Positions 26,786 to 41,609 of a DNA stretch of 64,000 nucleotides are shown piece after piece. Each line of letters starts with the position of its first letter. The first letter of the stretch is position 1. This DNA comes from Haladaptatus sp. R4 (GTDB lineage Archaea > Halobacteriota > Halobacteria > Halobacteriales > Haladaptataceae): positions 465,313-529,312 of the forward strand of contig NZ_LWHG01000028.1 in assembly GCF_001625445.1 (NCBI RefSeq), in the 5' to 3' direction. Below the pieces are notes generated by a model. It made no database searches, was not told where the DNA came from, and saw only the letters and a program-made list of their open reading frames with translations. Made by a program: the position numbers and the translations under genes.

Positions 26786-27064
26786 CTACGACAAGCCGAC
26801 GATGGCGTAGATGAACAGGAAGCCGAAGTACAGCAGGACGAGCACGCCGAGCGCCTTGAGACGGAAGTGTTTGAGTTCCTCCGTCTCCTCCTCGTAGGTG
26901 TCGTAGAACTCCTCGACTTCACCCTCGGTGAGTTCGTCCCCGTGTTGCAACCCGCGGTGGAGCACCAGATACTCCTCACTCCGAAACGGGCAGCCACAGT
27001 AGGCACACTCGTAGGCCGATTCGCCGGACGGAACGTGGTAGTCTGTCGCTATCGTCATGGTCAT
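26786..27064 (-). CDS. C2H2 zinc-finger protein with C-terminal membrane helix
   Basis: 92 residues. YECAYCGCPFRSEEYLVLHRGLQH is a C2H2 finger (Cys-x2-Cys-x12-His-x3/4-His). An acidic helix follows (LTEGEVEEFYDTYEEETEEL), then one membrane segment (ALGVLVLLYFGFLFIYAIVGL). The ATG at 27064 overlaps the stop of the upstream 12-helix membrane protein (ATGA), so the finger protein is probably its partner. ATG 27058 is a second option. A membrane-tethered zinc finger is unusual. Confidence 0.75.
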   Translation of the reverse strand: MTMTIATDYHVPSGESAYECAYCGCPFRSEEYLVLHRGLQHGDELTEGEVEEFYDTYEEETEELKHFRLKALGVLVLLYFGFLFIYAIVGLS

Positions 27065-28431
27065 GGTGGTGTGATCGTCGGTTGCGAAACGACCCACATG
27101 CTCGTCATCGTGTACAGGATCATCACGGCGACGAGCGGGTACTGGCTCCGTATCGCCTGCATCCTGCTCGGAAACACCTCGTACGCCGTGGCGTGGGCCA
27201 CCCACACCGCGAGCAGGTGGCCGATCAGGATGAACGCCATGTTGACCGCACTCCACCACGGCGGAAGGACGATGATGATCGGTTGAGGCGGGTTGATCGG
27301 GTTCGACAACATTCCCAAGAGGGTGGGTGAGAGCGAGAGGAAGTAGCCCACGTAGTGGGCGAGATGATACCCGACGGCGATGGGCAGGAGCGACGGCGCG
27401 AACTTCCGGGTGATCGCCGAGGTGGTGAGGTAGGTGTCCGCCGTGTTATGGGCCAATCGCGCGGCCAGTCGATACGCGCCGAGGAAGAGCAAGAACCCGC
27501 CAAGCAGCGCCGCGAGATAGGTGACGTGTCGCGGCACTCCGGCACCGGTCACCGCCCCTTCGATGTCCGCCCAGAGCGGCGTCGAAACGAACCCGTCGTA
27601 GGTCGTCACCCACAGGATGGCGATGATGAACGCGACTTCGTCGATTCCCGTCACGTACTTCGTCTCGGTCAACCGTGCACCCGGCAGTTGAAACTCGAAT
27701 CCCGACTCGGTTCGATGGAACGGGGCGACCCGCCCGTAGTAACGAAAGACGCGAGCCACGGGATCGACGGTGCTGAACCAGCGTTCGGTGGTAAATACGA
27801 CGGTTCCCGCGAGCGTGATGAGCGAGTACGCGACGATGATATCGGCCAACATCTTGGGTTCGCTGGCGAGGGGGCTGAGCACTTCGAGCCAGATGAGCGC
27901 GAGCAGTCCGACGACGCTCGGCCACGCGCCCAATCGCTCGGGATAGTGAACGTCGAGGGAGGGAAGGAGGTTTCCGATGGTTCGCCACGGGTTCAGCGCG
28001 GGCCACGTGTTGCCGAAGATGTACACCGTTGTGGTGTACGCGGCCCACCACCCGACCCAAACGAAGATGATGGCGATGTTTTCGCGCGACGTGGGCGGAC
28101 CGTACCATCCGGCGGCGATGATTCCGAGCAGAACGAGGACGCCGATGGCTTTCGTCGCGTGAATGACCGTGTCTGCCGACCACGACGTGAACCGTTGCCA
28201 GTCGTGAATCTCACGGATGAAGCTTCTGTCGGTGATGAAACTGGCGAGGAGGAACGACGCGCTCACCACGCCGCCGCTCGTGAGGATGAACAACCAGAGG
28301 GGGACGGACAGGGATTTCGATGAGCCCTCGATACTCGCCCCGTGTGCCAGCGCGTGACCGGAGAGGGCGATGAAGAGCCACAGCGCGGCGACCGCGCGAG
28401 TCGTGTACCGAATCGGTGTTCGGCGATGCAT
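27061..28431 (-). CDS. Polytopic membrane protein, unknown function
   Basis: 456 residues, about twelve membrane helices with no soluble domain. Features include the conserved IFVWVGWWAAYTTTVYIFGNTWPALNPWRTI loop region and GYHLAHYVGYFLSLSP with two His in a helix, which could bind heme or metal (inference). Similar proteins occur in haloarchaea and actinobacteria beside respiratory or copper genes, but I cannot assign a role. First gene of a two-gene operon. Confidence 0.7.
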   Translation of the reverse strand: MHRRTPIRYTTRAVAALWLFIALSGHALAHGASIEGSSKSLSVPLWLFILTSGGVVSASFLLASFITDRSFIREIHDWQRFTSWSADTVIHATKAIGVLVLLGIIAAGWYGPPTSRENIAIIFVWVGWWAAYTTTVYIFGNTWPALNPWRTIGNLLPSLDVHYPERLGAWPSVVGLLALIWLEVLSPLASEPKMLADIIVAYSLITLAGTVVFTTERWFSTVDPVARVFRYYGRVAPFHRTESGFEFQLPGARLTETKYVTGIDEVAFIIAILWVTTYDGFVSTPLWADIEGAVTGAGVPRHVTYLAALLGGFLLFLGAYRLAARLAHNTADTYLTTSAITRKFAPSLLPIAVGYHLAHYVGYFLSLSPTLLGMLSNPINPPQPIIIVLPPWWSAVNMAFILIGHLLAVWVAHATAYEVFPSRMQAIRSQYPLVAVMILYTMTSMWVVSQPTITPP

Positions 28432-28554
28432 CGATTGAACTAGAGTGCGTCGGTCGATAATAGTTTCCGAAAGCGGACCGCAGGCGTCAAAGAAATGAAA
28501 AACGTGTGAGATTCAAACGTGTGAGATACGAACCCGTTCGAATCGCTCCCGAAC

Positions 28555-29088
28555 TCAGTGGTTCGGTTCTTCCGTCGGCGCTTCCATCCCCTCGATCTTC
28601 AGGATGAGGATGTTCCGGGTGTCGTCCTTGCCGTCGACGCGCCCCTCCACGACGAGCTTCGAGAGCGGCGTCGGGCCGACCTTCACCGCGTCGCCTTCGT
28701 GGAAATCACGGACGGAGCCACGGAGGTGAATCTCCGCGCGGCAGAGTTCGGGGTGGTGCACGCTCGTGAGGTCGATCTCCTCGATGTTGCTCTGCTCGAC
28801 TTCCTCGCCGTTGTGGGTAAGTGGCACCTCGGCGGCGGAGTCGAGTTCTTGCGTGTCGAGTGCCTCGAAGGCCGTCGCGGTCGGCTTGTAGCCGCCCTTC
28901 GGGCCGGGAACACCTTCGACGAGTTGGAGCGCTTTCAGACTCTGCATCTGATTGCGAATCGTTCCTGGGTTGCGGTCGACTTCTTCGGCGATATCCTCGC
29001 CCTTGACCGCATCTTCTGTCTCACGGTGGAGATTTACGAGTGCCGTCAGTATCGTCTCCTGACTAGGCGTCAACTCAATACTAGACAT
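28555..29088 (-). CDS. Winged-helix regulator with C-terminal beta domain
   Basis: 177 residues. N-terminal wHTH: LTPSQETILTALVNLHRETEDAVKGEDIAEEVDRNPGTIRNQMQSLKALQLVEG with wing VPGPKGGYKPT. The C-terminal half (HHPELCRAEIHLRGSVRDFHEG, then KVGPTPLSKLVVEGRVDG) is a beta-barrel-like module. This pair is conserved in nearly all haloarchaea and is often labelled TrmB- or Rrf2-like. Upstream is an AT-rich region shared with the divergent arginase gene. Confidence 0.8.
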   Translation of the reverse strand: MSSIELTPSQETILTALVNLHRETEDAVKGEDIAEEVDRNPGTIRNQMQSLKALQLVEGVPGPKGGYKPTATAFEALDTQELDSAAEVPLTHNGEEVEQSNIEEIDLTSVHHPELCRAEIHLRGSVRDFHEGDAVKVGPTPLSKLVVEGRVDGKDDTRNILILKIEGMEAPTEEPNH

Positions 29089-29236
29089 TAGAGGAATCTT
29101 GGTAATTGATTTCCTTAAATCCGCCGAATATGCCGGGAGAATCGCTGTCTGTTATCTGTCGATACTCCAAGTATAAATACCAATCCATCTACCCGAAATG
29201 TTGCCTTTGAAACCCCCCCGCCTCGTTCGTTCTAGC

Positions 29237-30157
29237 ATGACGAAACCCGTCCAGATCATCGGGGCACCGGTCGACTACGGCGCGAACCGACGTGGCGTGG
29301 ACATGGGGCCGTCCGCGATTCGCTACGCCGGACTGGCCGAGGAACTCGCCGACGCTGGCGTGACCGCCATCGACACCGGCGACCTGAGCGTCCCGCGCGC
29401 GGAGGAACGCGATCCGGAAACGCACGAACCGAACGAAGGCAAAGCCAAATTCCTCCGCGAAACGGCGGACGCGTGCGAAGGCCTCGCCGACAGGGTGGCG
29501 GACGCAATCGAGGACGACGCCTTCCCGCTCGTCCTCGGCGGCGACCACTCAATCGCCATGGGAACCCTCGGCGGGGCGGCCCGCGACGCAGAAATCGGTG
29601 CCATCTGGTTCGACGCGCACAGCGACTTCAACACCCCGAAGACTTCCCCGAGCGGGAACGTCCACGGCATGCCGCTCGCTGGCGCGCTCGCGGTGGACGA
29701 CTTCGCGGACACCGACTGGGCGAACGCCCCCGGCCTGCGCGCCGAGAACGTCGTCCTCGTCGGCCTGCGAAGCGTGGACGACACCGAAGTCGATGCCATC
29801 CGCGAGAGCGGCGTCACGACCTTCACGATGTCCGACATCGACGAGCACGGCATCACCGAAATCGTGGAGGAAGCCCTCGACATCGCCACCGACGGCGTGG
29901 ACGGCATCCACGTTAGCTTCGACATGGACTGGCTCGACCCCAAGGAGGCCCCCGGCGTCGGGACGCCCGTCCGCGGCGGCGTCAGCTACCGCGAAGCCCA
30001 CTCCGCCCTCGAAATCGTGGCGACGCGCGACAGGGAGGACGGTATCCTCCGCTCGCTCGAATTCGTGGAAGTGAACCCGATTCTCGACGAGCACAACGAA
30101 ACCGCCGCGCTCTGCACCGAACTGGCGGCGAGCGCGCTGGGGAAGCGTATCCTGTAA
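29237..30157 (+). CDS. rocF: Arginase
   Basis: 306 residues. Ureohydrolase with two-Mn site: VLGGDHSIAMGTLGG, WFDAHSDFNTP followed by TSPSGNVHGMPLAGAL (arginase rather than agmatinase signature), SFDMDWLDPKEAPGVGTP and FVEVNPILDEHNETA. It converts arginine to ornithine and urea. The ATG at 29237 matches the usual start just before IIGAPVDYGANRRGVDMGP. Confidence 0.92.
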   Translation: MTKPVQIIGAPVDYGANRRGVDMGPSAIRYAGLAEELADAGVTAIDTGDLSVPRAEERDPETHEPNEGKAKFLRETADACEGLADRVADAIEDDAFPLVLGGDHSIAMGTLGGAARDAEIGAIWFDAHSDFNTPKTSPSGNVHGMPLAGALAVDDFADTDWANAPGLRAENVVLVGLRSVDDTEVDAIRESGVTTFTMSDIDEHGITEIVEEALDIATDGVDGIHVSFDMDWLDPKEAPGVGTPVRGGVSYREAHSALEIVATRDREDGILRSLEFVEVNPILDEHNETAALCTELAASALGKRIL

Positions 30158-30579
30158 CAGCACCTTTTGCTGCGTGAGTGCGCCGCCGGCGCACTCACTG
30201 GCAAAATCTGCACCAAAAGCGCTTCGTCACCCCCTCAGTCACGCCGACGGACTCGCAGAGCGAGTCGTCGCGTTCCTTCGAGGGTTCCTCGGCCCGGAAA
30301 ATCGAAGATTTTCCGGAAAGCGACTGGTGACTAGTGGCCGTTTCACTGACTGTTTCTGGTGGTTGTGTAAATGCGAGTTATTGGCGGTGGTGTAGATTTC
30401 CGGTCGATCTTTCATCGAACGCTCGCGGCGGCAACGCCGCCGCGAGCGAGGGCGTCTTCGTCGGGACGAGTTCCGACCCGACGTGTTTCACGCCGACCAT
30501 CGCCGCGCTTCGCTCGCTGGTTCTGAACGACTGATCCCGAGTCGAAAAATCGTCGTTTCGGCTGAAAACGTACCGACCG
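30158..30579. repeat. Hairpin-dense intergenic region between convergent rocF and gyrA
   Basis: No gene in 422 bases. Four near-perfect inverted repeats: GTGAGTGCGCC-GCC-GGCGCACTCAC (30174-30198), GACTCGC-AGA-GCGAGTC (about 30250-30266), CCGGAAAATC-GAA-GATTTTCCGG (30294-30316) and a 13-bp-arm repeat CGCTCGCGGCGGC-AAC-complement (30420-30448). All have three-base loops. Some may act as terminators, but lack of T-runs argues for palindromic repeat elements. Confidence 0.7.
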
Positions 30580-34993
<4,414 letters not shown>

Positions 34994-35082
34994 TTAGTAG
35001 GCAGGCACCACTGATAAAGTTCACGCACGCGCGCGTAGAGCAGAGTAAAATTATCCGACACACCGGATTTATCCCACGCCAC

Positions 35083-35769
35083 TCAGGAGAGAGAAAGTGA
35101 GATCCGCCACGTCGATTTCGCGTCGTTTCGCCGGAAGACACGAGCAAACTCGTACGTTCCCCGAGGGAGGCAGGACGTGTTTTCGGGATAGTTCCATAGT
35201 TGATACGTTTTCTCCCACGTCCCCCCACCCGAAACCGTGATCGACCGTTCCTGATCGGGAACACCTCGTTCGAGCACGCGCGCGTCGGGTTGCCAACAGT
35301 CGTCCGTCCGCGTCCAGTTCGTCCCCTCGCCGACCAGCAACGCCCGAGCAGTTCCCGACGATTTCGTTCCGGTGACGAGGTCCAACCCGCGCGGCCAATC
35401 GTACGAGAGGGTCACGGATTCCGACGACCGATTCCGGAGCGAGAGGACCAGTTCGGCGGTATGTGCGTCGGTGATTTTCGACTTCCGGAGCGAGAGCGAC
35501 CCGGTGATTCCTCCGGTTTCGAACGAACCCGCGTCGGCCACCGTGACGACGCGACCCGTTGCCGATGCGGACGATGTCGTGGTCACACCCCGGTTTCGGG
35601 TCGTTTCGGTAGTCGAGTTCGTTTCCGTCGTTCGCGTCCCATCGGTCGTACCAGCGGCGGTCGAATCCGACGCGTTCGACGACGTCGACGTGTCGGGTGA
35701 CTGACCGAGACACCCCGCAAACGCACCGGTGTAAGCCACCCCCGCGAGGATGAATCGTCGGCGATGCAT
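35083..35769 (-). CDS. Lipoprotein with beta-sandwich domain
   Basis: 228 residues. [20 protein letters not shown] gives a Tat-type lipobox signal. A Ser/Thr linker (about 25-75) leads to a beta-rich domain: [38 protein letters not shown], then [19 protein letters not shown] and a last YEFARVF. It looks like a small immunoglobulin-like domain of haloarchaeal surface lipoproteins; function unknown. Position between gyrB and the divergent top6B is unusual. A second frame overlapping it is a shadow. Confidence 0.7.
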   Translation of the reverse strand: MHRRRFILAGVAYTGAFAGCLGQSPDTSTSSNASDSTAAGTTDGTRTTETNSTTETTRNRGVTTTSSASATGRVVTVADAGSFETGGITGSLSLRKSKITDAHTAELVLSLRNRSSESVTLSYDWPRGLDLVTGTKSSGTARALLVGEGTNWTRTDDCWQPDARVLERGVPDQERSITVSGGGTWEKTYQLWNYPENTSCLPRGTYEFARVFRRNDAKSTWRISLSLS

Positions 35770-36012
35770 ACGGAACGTCTCGAATCCCACGGACAAAATC
35801 ACGGTGATGACTCAAACGGCCCTTTGACCGATGGCCTCGTAATCGGACGACGAAAACCGCATCCGGGCGACCCGAAACGTCCTCGTTTCGCACTCGACAA
35901 AACCCGCAACCGCCGAAAATCACGTCATAACCGACTCTCCGCGTTCACTTTCACTTTCACTCCGCACCATCGGCGCAGTTTTAACGTTCCCGCCGATAAA
36001 TACTGGCGAAGA

Positions 36013-38430
36013 ATGCCTTCGATGCAGTCTACGCTCGGCGACGAGGGGATCGCCGAAGAGTTGGCCGAAAGCCAGCGACAGATCTCCATCGCCGAGTTCT
36101 TTGAGAAGAACAAGCATATGCTCGGCTTCGACAGCGGTGCCCGGGGGATGGTCACCGCCGTCAAAGAGGCGGTCGACAACGCCCTCGACGCCTCCGAAGA
36201 AGCCCGATTGAAGCCGTTCGTCCGCGTGAAAATCGAGGAAGTCGGCGACTACTATCGACTCATCGTCGAGGATGAGGGTCCGGGGATTACCCGCGAGCAG
36301 ATCCCGAAAGTGTTCGGGAAACTGCTCTACGGGTCGCGCTTCCACAAGCGCGAGCAATCCCGCGGCCAGCAGGGTATCGGTATCTCGGCCGCCGTCCTCT
36401 ACTCCCAGTTGACCAGCGGGAAACCCGCGAAGATCACGAGTAAGCCGAAGGGGAGTGACCGACAGCGCTACTTCGAACTCATCATCGACACCGACGAGAA
36501 CGAACCCGAGATCCAGACCGAATCCGACACGCCGCCGGTCGGCCGCGAACTCGTCGGAACGCACGGCACGCGCATCGAACTGGAGATGGAAGCGAACATG
36601 CGCGCCCGCCAGCAACTCCTCCGGTACATCAAACACACCGCCGTCGTCAACCCGCACGCGAAGATCGTCTTCGAGGAACCCGGGATGGAGAACGGCGACG
36701 AGATGGTGTTCGAACGCGCCGAGGGTGCCAGCCTCCCCGCCGAAACCGAGGAGATCCGCCCGCATCCACACGGCGTCGAACTCGGGACGCTCCTGAAGAT
36801 GCTCAGCGCGACCGACTCCCACAGCATCTCGGGCTTCCTCCAGGAGGAGTTCACCCGCGTCGGAAAGAAGACGGCCGAGAACGTCATCGAGAACTTCCGC
36901 GACCTCCACTACGGCCGGGAAGCAGCGTGGCGACCCCCGCAGGCACACGAGGAAGTCGACCTCGAATCGGCCATCGAGGAGGCCGTCGCGAACAAGGGTG
37001 CCGACGCCACCGCTTCCTTCGCGGAGAACGTCGTGGCGCGAGTTGAGGAGAACGACCGTATCTCGCACCACGAGCTCCGTGCGGTCATCGCCCTCGTCGC
37101 CGACGAAACCGAGGAGGAGTTCGGAACGTCGTTCGGCAAGACGGTCCAGGAAAACGCGCTCGATGCGGCGTGGGACGCGGTTTCAGACGACCGCGTCACC
37201 GACCTGTACGAACTCGTCGACGACGCGACGAGCGTTCGAAAGGACGACGAGACGGTTCGCTCCCTCGCGGAGCGAATCGCCGCGAAGTTCGAGAGCGAGG
37301 ACGGTCACGACCGAGCGACGGAAAGTCGCCTCGTCGAATACGTCGGCCGTGCGGCCGACATGACCGAGGAACGCGAGGAGGTGACCATCGGCGAGACGGC
37401 CCGCGAGAACGTCGTCGAAGCCATCTGGAACTCGATGGTGACCGTGCCCGACGAGGTACCGAAAGTTCGGACGGTCGCCGACAGCCGCGACACCGCGAGC
37501 GAACTCCTCGACGCGATGAAGGAGACGGACATCATCTCGCCGCCGACCAACTGCCTGTCGCCGATCACGGCTGAACTCGTGGAGGCCGGACTCCGAAAGG
37601 AGTACGACGCGGACTTCTACGCGGCCGCGACCCGCGACGCCGACGTTCACGGCGGCGACCCGTTCATCGTGGAGGCCGGTATCGCCTACGGCGGCGAACT
37701 GCAAGCCGAAGGGTCGGCCGAACTGCTCCGCTTTGCGAACCGCGTGCCGCTGGTGTACCAGCGCGGTGCGTGTGCCACGACCGACGTGGTGAAATCCATC
37801 GGCTGGCGCAACTACAACCTCGATCAACCCGGCGGCAGCGGCGTCCCGAACGGACCGGTCGTCATCATGGTGCACGTGGCGTCCACCAACGTCCCGTTCA
37901 CGAGCGAATCGAAGGACGCGATAGCGAACGTCCCCGCCATCGAGGACGAAATCGAGTTGGCGATTCGGGAGGCGGCCCGCGAACTCAAATCGTACCTCAA
38001 CAAGCGCCAGTCGCTCAAGAAGCGCCAGAAGAAACAGAACGTCATCGCCACCATCCTGCCGGAGATGGCTGAAAAGCTCTCGACCATGACTGGCCGCCAA
38101 CAACTCGAAATCGGCGATTCGCTGGCGCGTATCATGAACAACGTGCTGGTCGAACGCGAGGTCGATGACGACCTCGTCAAACTCGTCGTGGAGAACCACG
38201 GTTCGACCAACGAGTCGCCCAAACTGACCGACGTCGTGGCGGCCGAACCCCAGAACCTCTCGGACGGCGCAACCGCCGTCGAGATGGACGGCGAATGGTT
38301 CGTGACGTGGGAACCCACCGTCGAAAGCGGTGAGGAATCCGTTCTCGAATACAACGTCGCCGATGACGTATCGTTCGACGCCGTCAGGGTCGAAGGAATC
38401 GAAGACGAACGATTGACCAACAACACATGA
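36013..38430 (+). CDS. top6B: DNA topoisomerase VI subunit B
   Basis: 805 residues. Type IIB ATPase subunit: [22 protein letters not shown], Bergerat-fold N-box [57 protein letters not shown], and the transducer region with [19 protein letters not shown]. The start [10 protein letters not shown] follows the family pattern. ATG 36022 is an alternative given an ATAAATA box at 35996. Stop overlaps top6A (ATGA). Confidence 0.95.
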   Translation: MPSMQSTLGDEGIAEELAESQRQISIAEFFEKNKHMLGFDSGARGMVTAVKEAVDNALDASEEARLKPFVRVKIEEVGDYYRLIVEDEGPGITREQIPKVFGKLLYGSRFHKREQSRGQQGIGISAAVLYSQLTSGKPAKITSKPKGSDRQRYFELIIDTDENEPEIQTESDTPPVGRELVGTHGTRIELEMEANMRARQQLLRYIKHTAVVNPHAKIVFEEPGMENGDEMVFERAEGASLPAETEEIRPHPHGVELGTLLKMLSATDSHSISGFLQEEFTRVGKKTAENVIENFRDLHYGREAAWRPPQAHEEVDLESAIEEAVANKGADATASFAENVVARVEENDRISHHELRAVIALVADETEEEFGTSFGKTVQENALDAAWDAVSDDRVTDLYELVDDATSVRKDDETVRSLAERIAAKFESEDGHDRATESRLVEYVGRAADMTEEREEVTIGETARENVVEAIWNSMVTVPDEVPKVRTVADSRDTASELLDAMKETDIISPPTNCLSPITAELVEAGLRKEYDADFYAAATRDADVHGGDPFIVEAGIAYGGELQAEGSAELLRFANRVPLVYQRGACATTDVVKSIGWRNYNLDQPGGSGVPNGPVVIMVHVASTNVPFTSESKDAIANVPAIEDEIELAIREAARELKSYLNKRQSLKKRQKKQNVIATILPEMAEKLSTMTGRQQLEIGDSLARIMNNVLVEREVDDDLVKLVVENHGSTNESPKLTDVVAAEPQNLSDGATAVEMDGEWFVTWEPTVESGEESVLEYNVADDVSFDAVRVEGIEDERLTNNT

Positions 38431-39518
38431 GCACGGACACCAACGAAGAAGCCCAGCAGAAACTCATCGACCTCGCCGCGGAGTTCTACGACCAGTTCGC
38501 GGGGGGGAAGATTCCGGAGATGTCCATCCCGACCCGGACGAAGAGCAACATCGAATACGACGAGGACGACCGCGTCTGGGTGTACGGCGACCGGGAGAGC
38601 ACCCGGAGCGCGAACAGCGTCCGCGGGGCCAGAAAGCTCCTGAAAGCGGTGTATACCATCGACTTCCTCGCAAACCAGTTGGAGGAAGACCGCTCGTCCA
38701 CCCTCCGTGAGTTGTACTACCTCTCGGAGTCGTGGGATGCCGACGAGGCGCAGTTCTCGAATCAGGACGAGTCGAACCAACTCATCGAGGACCTGGAAAT
38801 CGTCTCGAACGTCACCCGCGAGGACTTCCACATGCGTCCCGAGGAGTCCGGAGCGAAGGTGATGGGACCGCTGCTCCTCCGGGAGCAGACGAATCGAGGC
38901 GACCGCGATATTCACTGTCAAGAGGACGTGGGACAGGGCGGCTACCAGATTCCGAACAATCCCGACACCATCGAGTTCCTCGACCACGACGCTGATTTCG
39001 TCCTCTGTGTCGAGACCGGTGGGATGCGCGACCGACTCGTCGAGAACGGATTCGACGAGGAGTACAACACCATAATCGTCCACCTCGGCGGTCAGCCCGC
39101 ACGGGCGACCCGTCGTCTGACCAAGCGACTTCACCAGGAACTCGATCTACCGGTCACCGTATTTACGGACGGTGACCCGTGGAGTTACCGTATCTACGGT
39201 TCGGTCGCCTATGGTTCCATCAAGAGTGCGCACCTGAGCGATTACCTCGCCACGCCGGAGGCGAAGTTCATCGGCATCCAACCGAAGGACATAGTGGAGT
39301 ACGACCTGCCGACCGACCCCTTGAGCGATTCGGACAAGAACGCGCTCGAAAGCGAACTCGAAGACCCACGCTATCAGACGGACTACTGGCGGGAACAGAT
39401 CGAACTCCAACTCGACATCGAAAAGAAGTCCGAACAGCAGGCGCTCGCCTCCCACGGCCTCGATTTCGTGACCGACACCTATCTCCCGGAACGGTTGTCG
39501 GACATGGGAATCATCTGA
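38427..39518 (+). CDS. top6A: DNA topoisomerase VI subunit A (Spo11-like)
   Basis: 363 residues. The 5Y-CAP domain carries the DNA-cleaving Tyr in [11 protein letters not shown] (about residue 94); the TOPRIM metal site is VLCVETGGM and [12 protein letters not shown]. Near-universal [19 protein letters not shown] and the C-terminal [15 protein letters not shown] are present. With Top6B it forms the A2B2 enzyme that relaxes and decatenates DNA with two-base overhangs. Confidence 0.95.
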   Translation: MSTDTNEEAQQKLIDLAAEFYDQFAGGKIPEMSIPTRTKSNIEYDEDDRVWVYGDRESTRSANSVRGARKLLKAVYTIDFLANQLEEDRSSTLRELYYLSESWDADEAQFSNQDESNQLIEDLEIVSNVTREDFHMRPEESGAKVMGPLLLREQTNRGDRDIHCQEDVGQGGYQIPNNPDTIEFLDHDADFVLCVETGGMRDRLVENGFDEEYNTIIVHLGGQPARATRRLTKRLHQELDLPVTVFTDGDPWSYRIYGSVAYGSIKSAHLSDYLATPEAKFIGIQPKDIVEYDLPTDPLSDSDKNALESELEDPRYQTDYWREQIELQLDIEKKSEQQALASHGLDFVTDTYLPERLSDMGII

Positions 39519-39621
39519 TCTGGACGATTCGCTTTTTTCGACCTCGTCTCCCCGGCGAAACGGTCAACCATCCTTGAACGACGGTTGGTTTCATAGGTGA
39601 CCGGTGCGTACGAATGAGACG

Positions 39622-39807
39622 ATGGGGAACTGGCTCAACCTGAAGCTCACCGGTATCGGCGCGATGATTTTCGCGTTGGTCTGGGCGCTGACCAACTACT
39701 CGATACACGTCTCGAACCCGTTTCTGACACAGTTCGCCGGAGTTACGGCCATCGGTCTCGCCGTGTTCGCAGTGGCCGATGCACTGCACGGCGGATTGTC
39801 CGACTGA
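39622..39807 (+). CDS. Small two-helix membrane protein
   Basis: 61 residues, MGNWLNLKLTGIGAMIFALVW, then SNPFLTQFAGVTAIGLAVFAVADALHGG: two hydrophobic segments with a short loop. No domain recognised. Its own upstream region (GGTTTCATAGG) and codon usage support it; the GTG at 39604 would add six residues. Confidence 0.6.
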   Translation: MGNWLNLKLTGIGAMIFALVWALTNYSIHVSNPFLTQFAGVTAIGLAVFAVADALHGGLSD

Positions 39808-39827
39808 ACCGACTGAACCGAGCGAAA

Positions 39828-40685
39828 TCAGACGAACTCGGTCTCGGTCGGCTCGCCGAGTCCGGTTTCGGTGCGATGGTCCACGTCACCGCGAGCGCAC
39901 GACCGACAGTAGTAGTTTTCTCCCTCGTTCGCCGTTTTCACGGGGACGCCTGCGACGTAGTTCCGTTCGTGATACTGGCGCTTGACGCCGTTTCCGACCG
40001 GTTTGGCGCACACCGAGCAGGGCGTGGCCGGTTCGTAGACCGTCTTCTCGTCCGTCGAACGAACCCGACCGAACGTCGTCGGCGACCTGATTCCAGGAAC
40101 GTGTTGCGGTGTGAGAACGAGCAAGAACAAGCCGAGTAGGAGGGAAAGAGTGCCGAAGACCAATCCCGCTCCGGCCCAGTTAGTCAGGAGGAGGAACAAT
40201 CCGAACAGGACGCCGAGGGATCCGAAGATGAGACTCACGGCGAACGCGAGGGCGCGTTTGACCGTCCAATCGGTGGGGAATCCCTCGTCCTCGAAGTACT
40301 CCTCGGAACCGTCCTCGCGCAGTTCGATTCGCTCCGCGCCCGGCGAGTAGCAGTACCACGCGTAGAGCAGGTTGCCGACGCCGCTGGTGGTCGCCAGCAG
40401 GATAATGTGGAGCGGAATCGACCCGAACCCGCGATTTATCATCACGACGCGGTCGCCGTAATCCTGTTTTAGGTCCCAGCCTTCGACCGTGAGGTCCTCG
40501 ATTCGGCGGCGAAAGCCGTCTTTTCGCGGGTGTCGTGAGTTCTGGGTGTGCCGTGAATGCTGTGAGCGAAAGCTATCGCTCCCACCCGGATCGACTGCAC
40601 TCCCGCACTGGGAGCAGAACGAATCGCCCGGGGAGAGCGACGAACCGCACTGCGAACAGAAGTTGGAGGGACTTCGGGAACGCAT
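39828..40685 (-). CDS. Zinc-ribbon membrane protein
   Basis: 285 residues. N-terminal double zinc ribbon: NFCSQCGSSLSPGDSFCSQCGSAV. A charged linker, then three membrane segments (IPLHIILLATTSGVGNLLYAW; ALAFAVSLIFGSLGVLFGLFLLL; LVFGTLSLLLGLFLLVL) and a C-terminal ribbon with CSVCAKP and YYCRSCARG. Zinc ribbons at both ends of a membrane core suggest protein binding; function unknown. Upstream starts out to 41147 are Arg/Ser-rich nonsense. Confidence 0.75.
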   Translation of the reverse strand: MRSRSPSNFCSQCGSSLSPGDSFCSQCGSAVDPGGSDSFRSQHSRHTQNSRHPRKDGFRRRIEDLTVEGWDLKQDYGDRVVMINRGFGSIPLHIILLATTSGVGNLLYAWYCYSPGAERIELREDGSEEYFEDEGFPTDWTVKRALAFAVSLIFGSLGVLFGLFLLLTNWAGAGLVFGTLSLLLGLFLLVLTPQHVPGIRSPTTFGRVRSTDEKTVYEPATPCSVCAKPVGNGVKRQYHERNYVAGVPVKTANEGENYYCRSCARGDVDHRTETGLGEPTETEFV

Positions 40686-40776
40686 GTGTGAACTAACCCC
40701 GTCTCGACTCAAGAAGATTGTGTTGTGATGAATGGTTCGGAATAGTGAACGGAACGGGGACCGTTTCGGACGGTTC

Positions 40777-41526
40777 CTATTCCTCGTCGAGCGCAACCGC
40801 GATACCGCGTCCTTCGACGTCCTCGGCGAACGCCGCCGAGTCGGCTTCGAGCGCGGCGAACGTGTTGTAGTGAATCGGGACGACGAGGTCGGGGTCGAGG
40901 TCGGCGGCCAACGCGGCCGCCGCGTGTCTGTCCATCGTGAAACTCCTGCCAATGGGCGGCAGGAATAACGACACGTCGAGCGCCCGGTGGCCGTCCAACA
41001 CGTCGGAGTCACCCGGCCAGAAGACGGTCGTTCCGGCGAGCGACAACAGGTAACCGACGCCGAACCCTTTCGGATGCACTGGCTCACCGTTGGTTTGGAC
41101 GTGCGGGCCGTCTTCCTCGTTGTACGCCGGAACCGACCACGCATCACAGGGACCGACCGTTACGTGGTCCTCCTCGTCGATTCGAACGACGTCGTAGGGC
41201 AGTTCGGAGAGCGGTTTCACGTCACGGTCGATCCCGTCCGGGTTCACGCCGTCGTAGACGACGAGCGTGGCGTCGTCCGCCGCGACGCGCTCGATGCCAT
41301 CCGAATCGTAGTGGTGATCGTGCGTGACGAAGACGACGTCCCCGTCCTTCGCTCGATAATCCACCGGTTCAGGGTGGGCGGCGTCGGGGCTGTCCGGTTC
41401 CCATTCACCGGTCAGAACCCCGTACCGTCCGGGGTCGATGTACGCGACGAACCCGTCGTCGGTTTCGAGGCGCACGGTCGCGTAGCCGAACCAATCCACC
41501 GTCAGTCCGTCGTGTCGCACAGTCAT
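40777..41526 (-). CDS. Metallo-beta-lactamase-fold hydrolase (UlaG-like)
   Basis: 249 residues. The metal motif is THDHHYDSDGI (HxHxxD), with further ligands in FWPGDSD and VVPIHYNTF. The start LTVDWFGYATVRLETDDGFVAYIDPG is the usual form of the UPF0173/UlaG group, cytoplasmic hydrolases of uncertain substrate. ATG 41526 is chosen since more upstream sequence belongs to the next gene's promoter. Confidence 0.85.
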   Translation of the reverse strand: MTVRHDGLTVDWFGYATVRLETDDGFVAYIDPGRYGVLTGEWEPDSPDAAHPEPVDYRAKDGDVVFVTHDHHYDSDGIERVAADDATLVVYDGVNPDGIDRDVKPLSELPYDVVRIDEEDHVTVGPCDAWSVPAYNEEDGPHVQTNGEPVHPKGFGVGYLLSLAGTTVFWPGDSDVLDGHRALDVSLFLPPIGRSFTMDRHAAAALAADLDPDLVVPIHYNTFAALEADSAAFAEDVEGRGIAVALDEE

Positions 41527-41609
41527 GGGATTCGGTAGGCGCGGTTCCGAAAAAAGGATTCGGATGGCGGAGATAGTCGGTGGCGGTCCGATCGGCCGAG
41601 GGATGCCAG

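Noticed and set aside
35764..36012. N-terminal extension of topoisomerase VI B by about 80 residues
   Set aside because: The extension covers the promoter region and the antisense of the lipoprotein start, and known Top6B proteins begin at the (M)xSxQSTLGD stretch.
39828..41147. 439-residue zinc-ribbon ORF with long N-terminus
   Set aside because: The extra 150 residues are Arg/Ser/Thr-rich and overlap the neighbouring MBL gene in another frame; the ribbon start at 40685 is natural.
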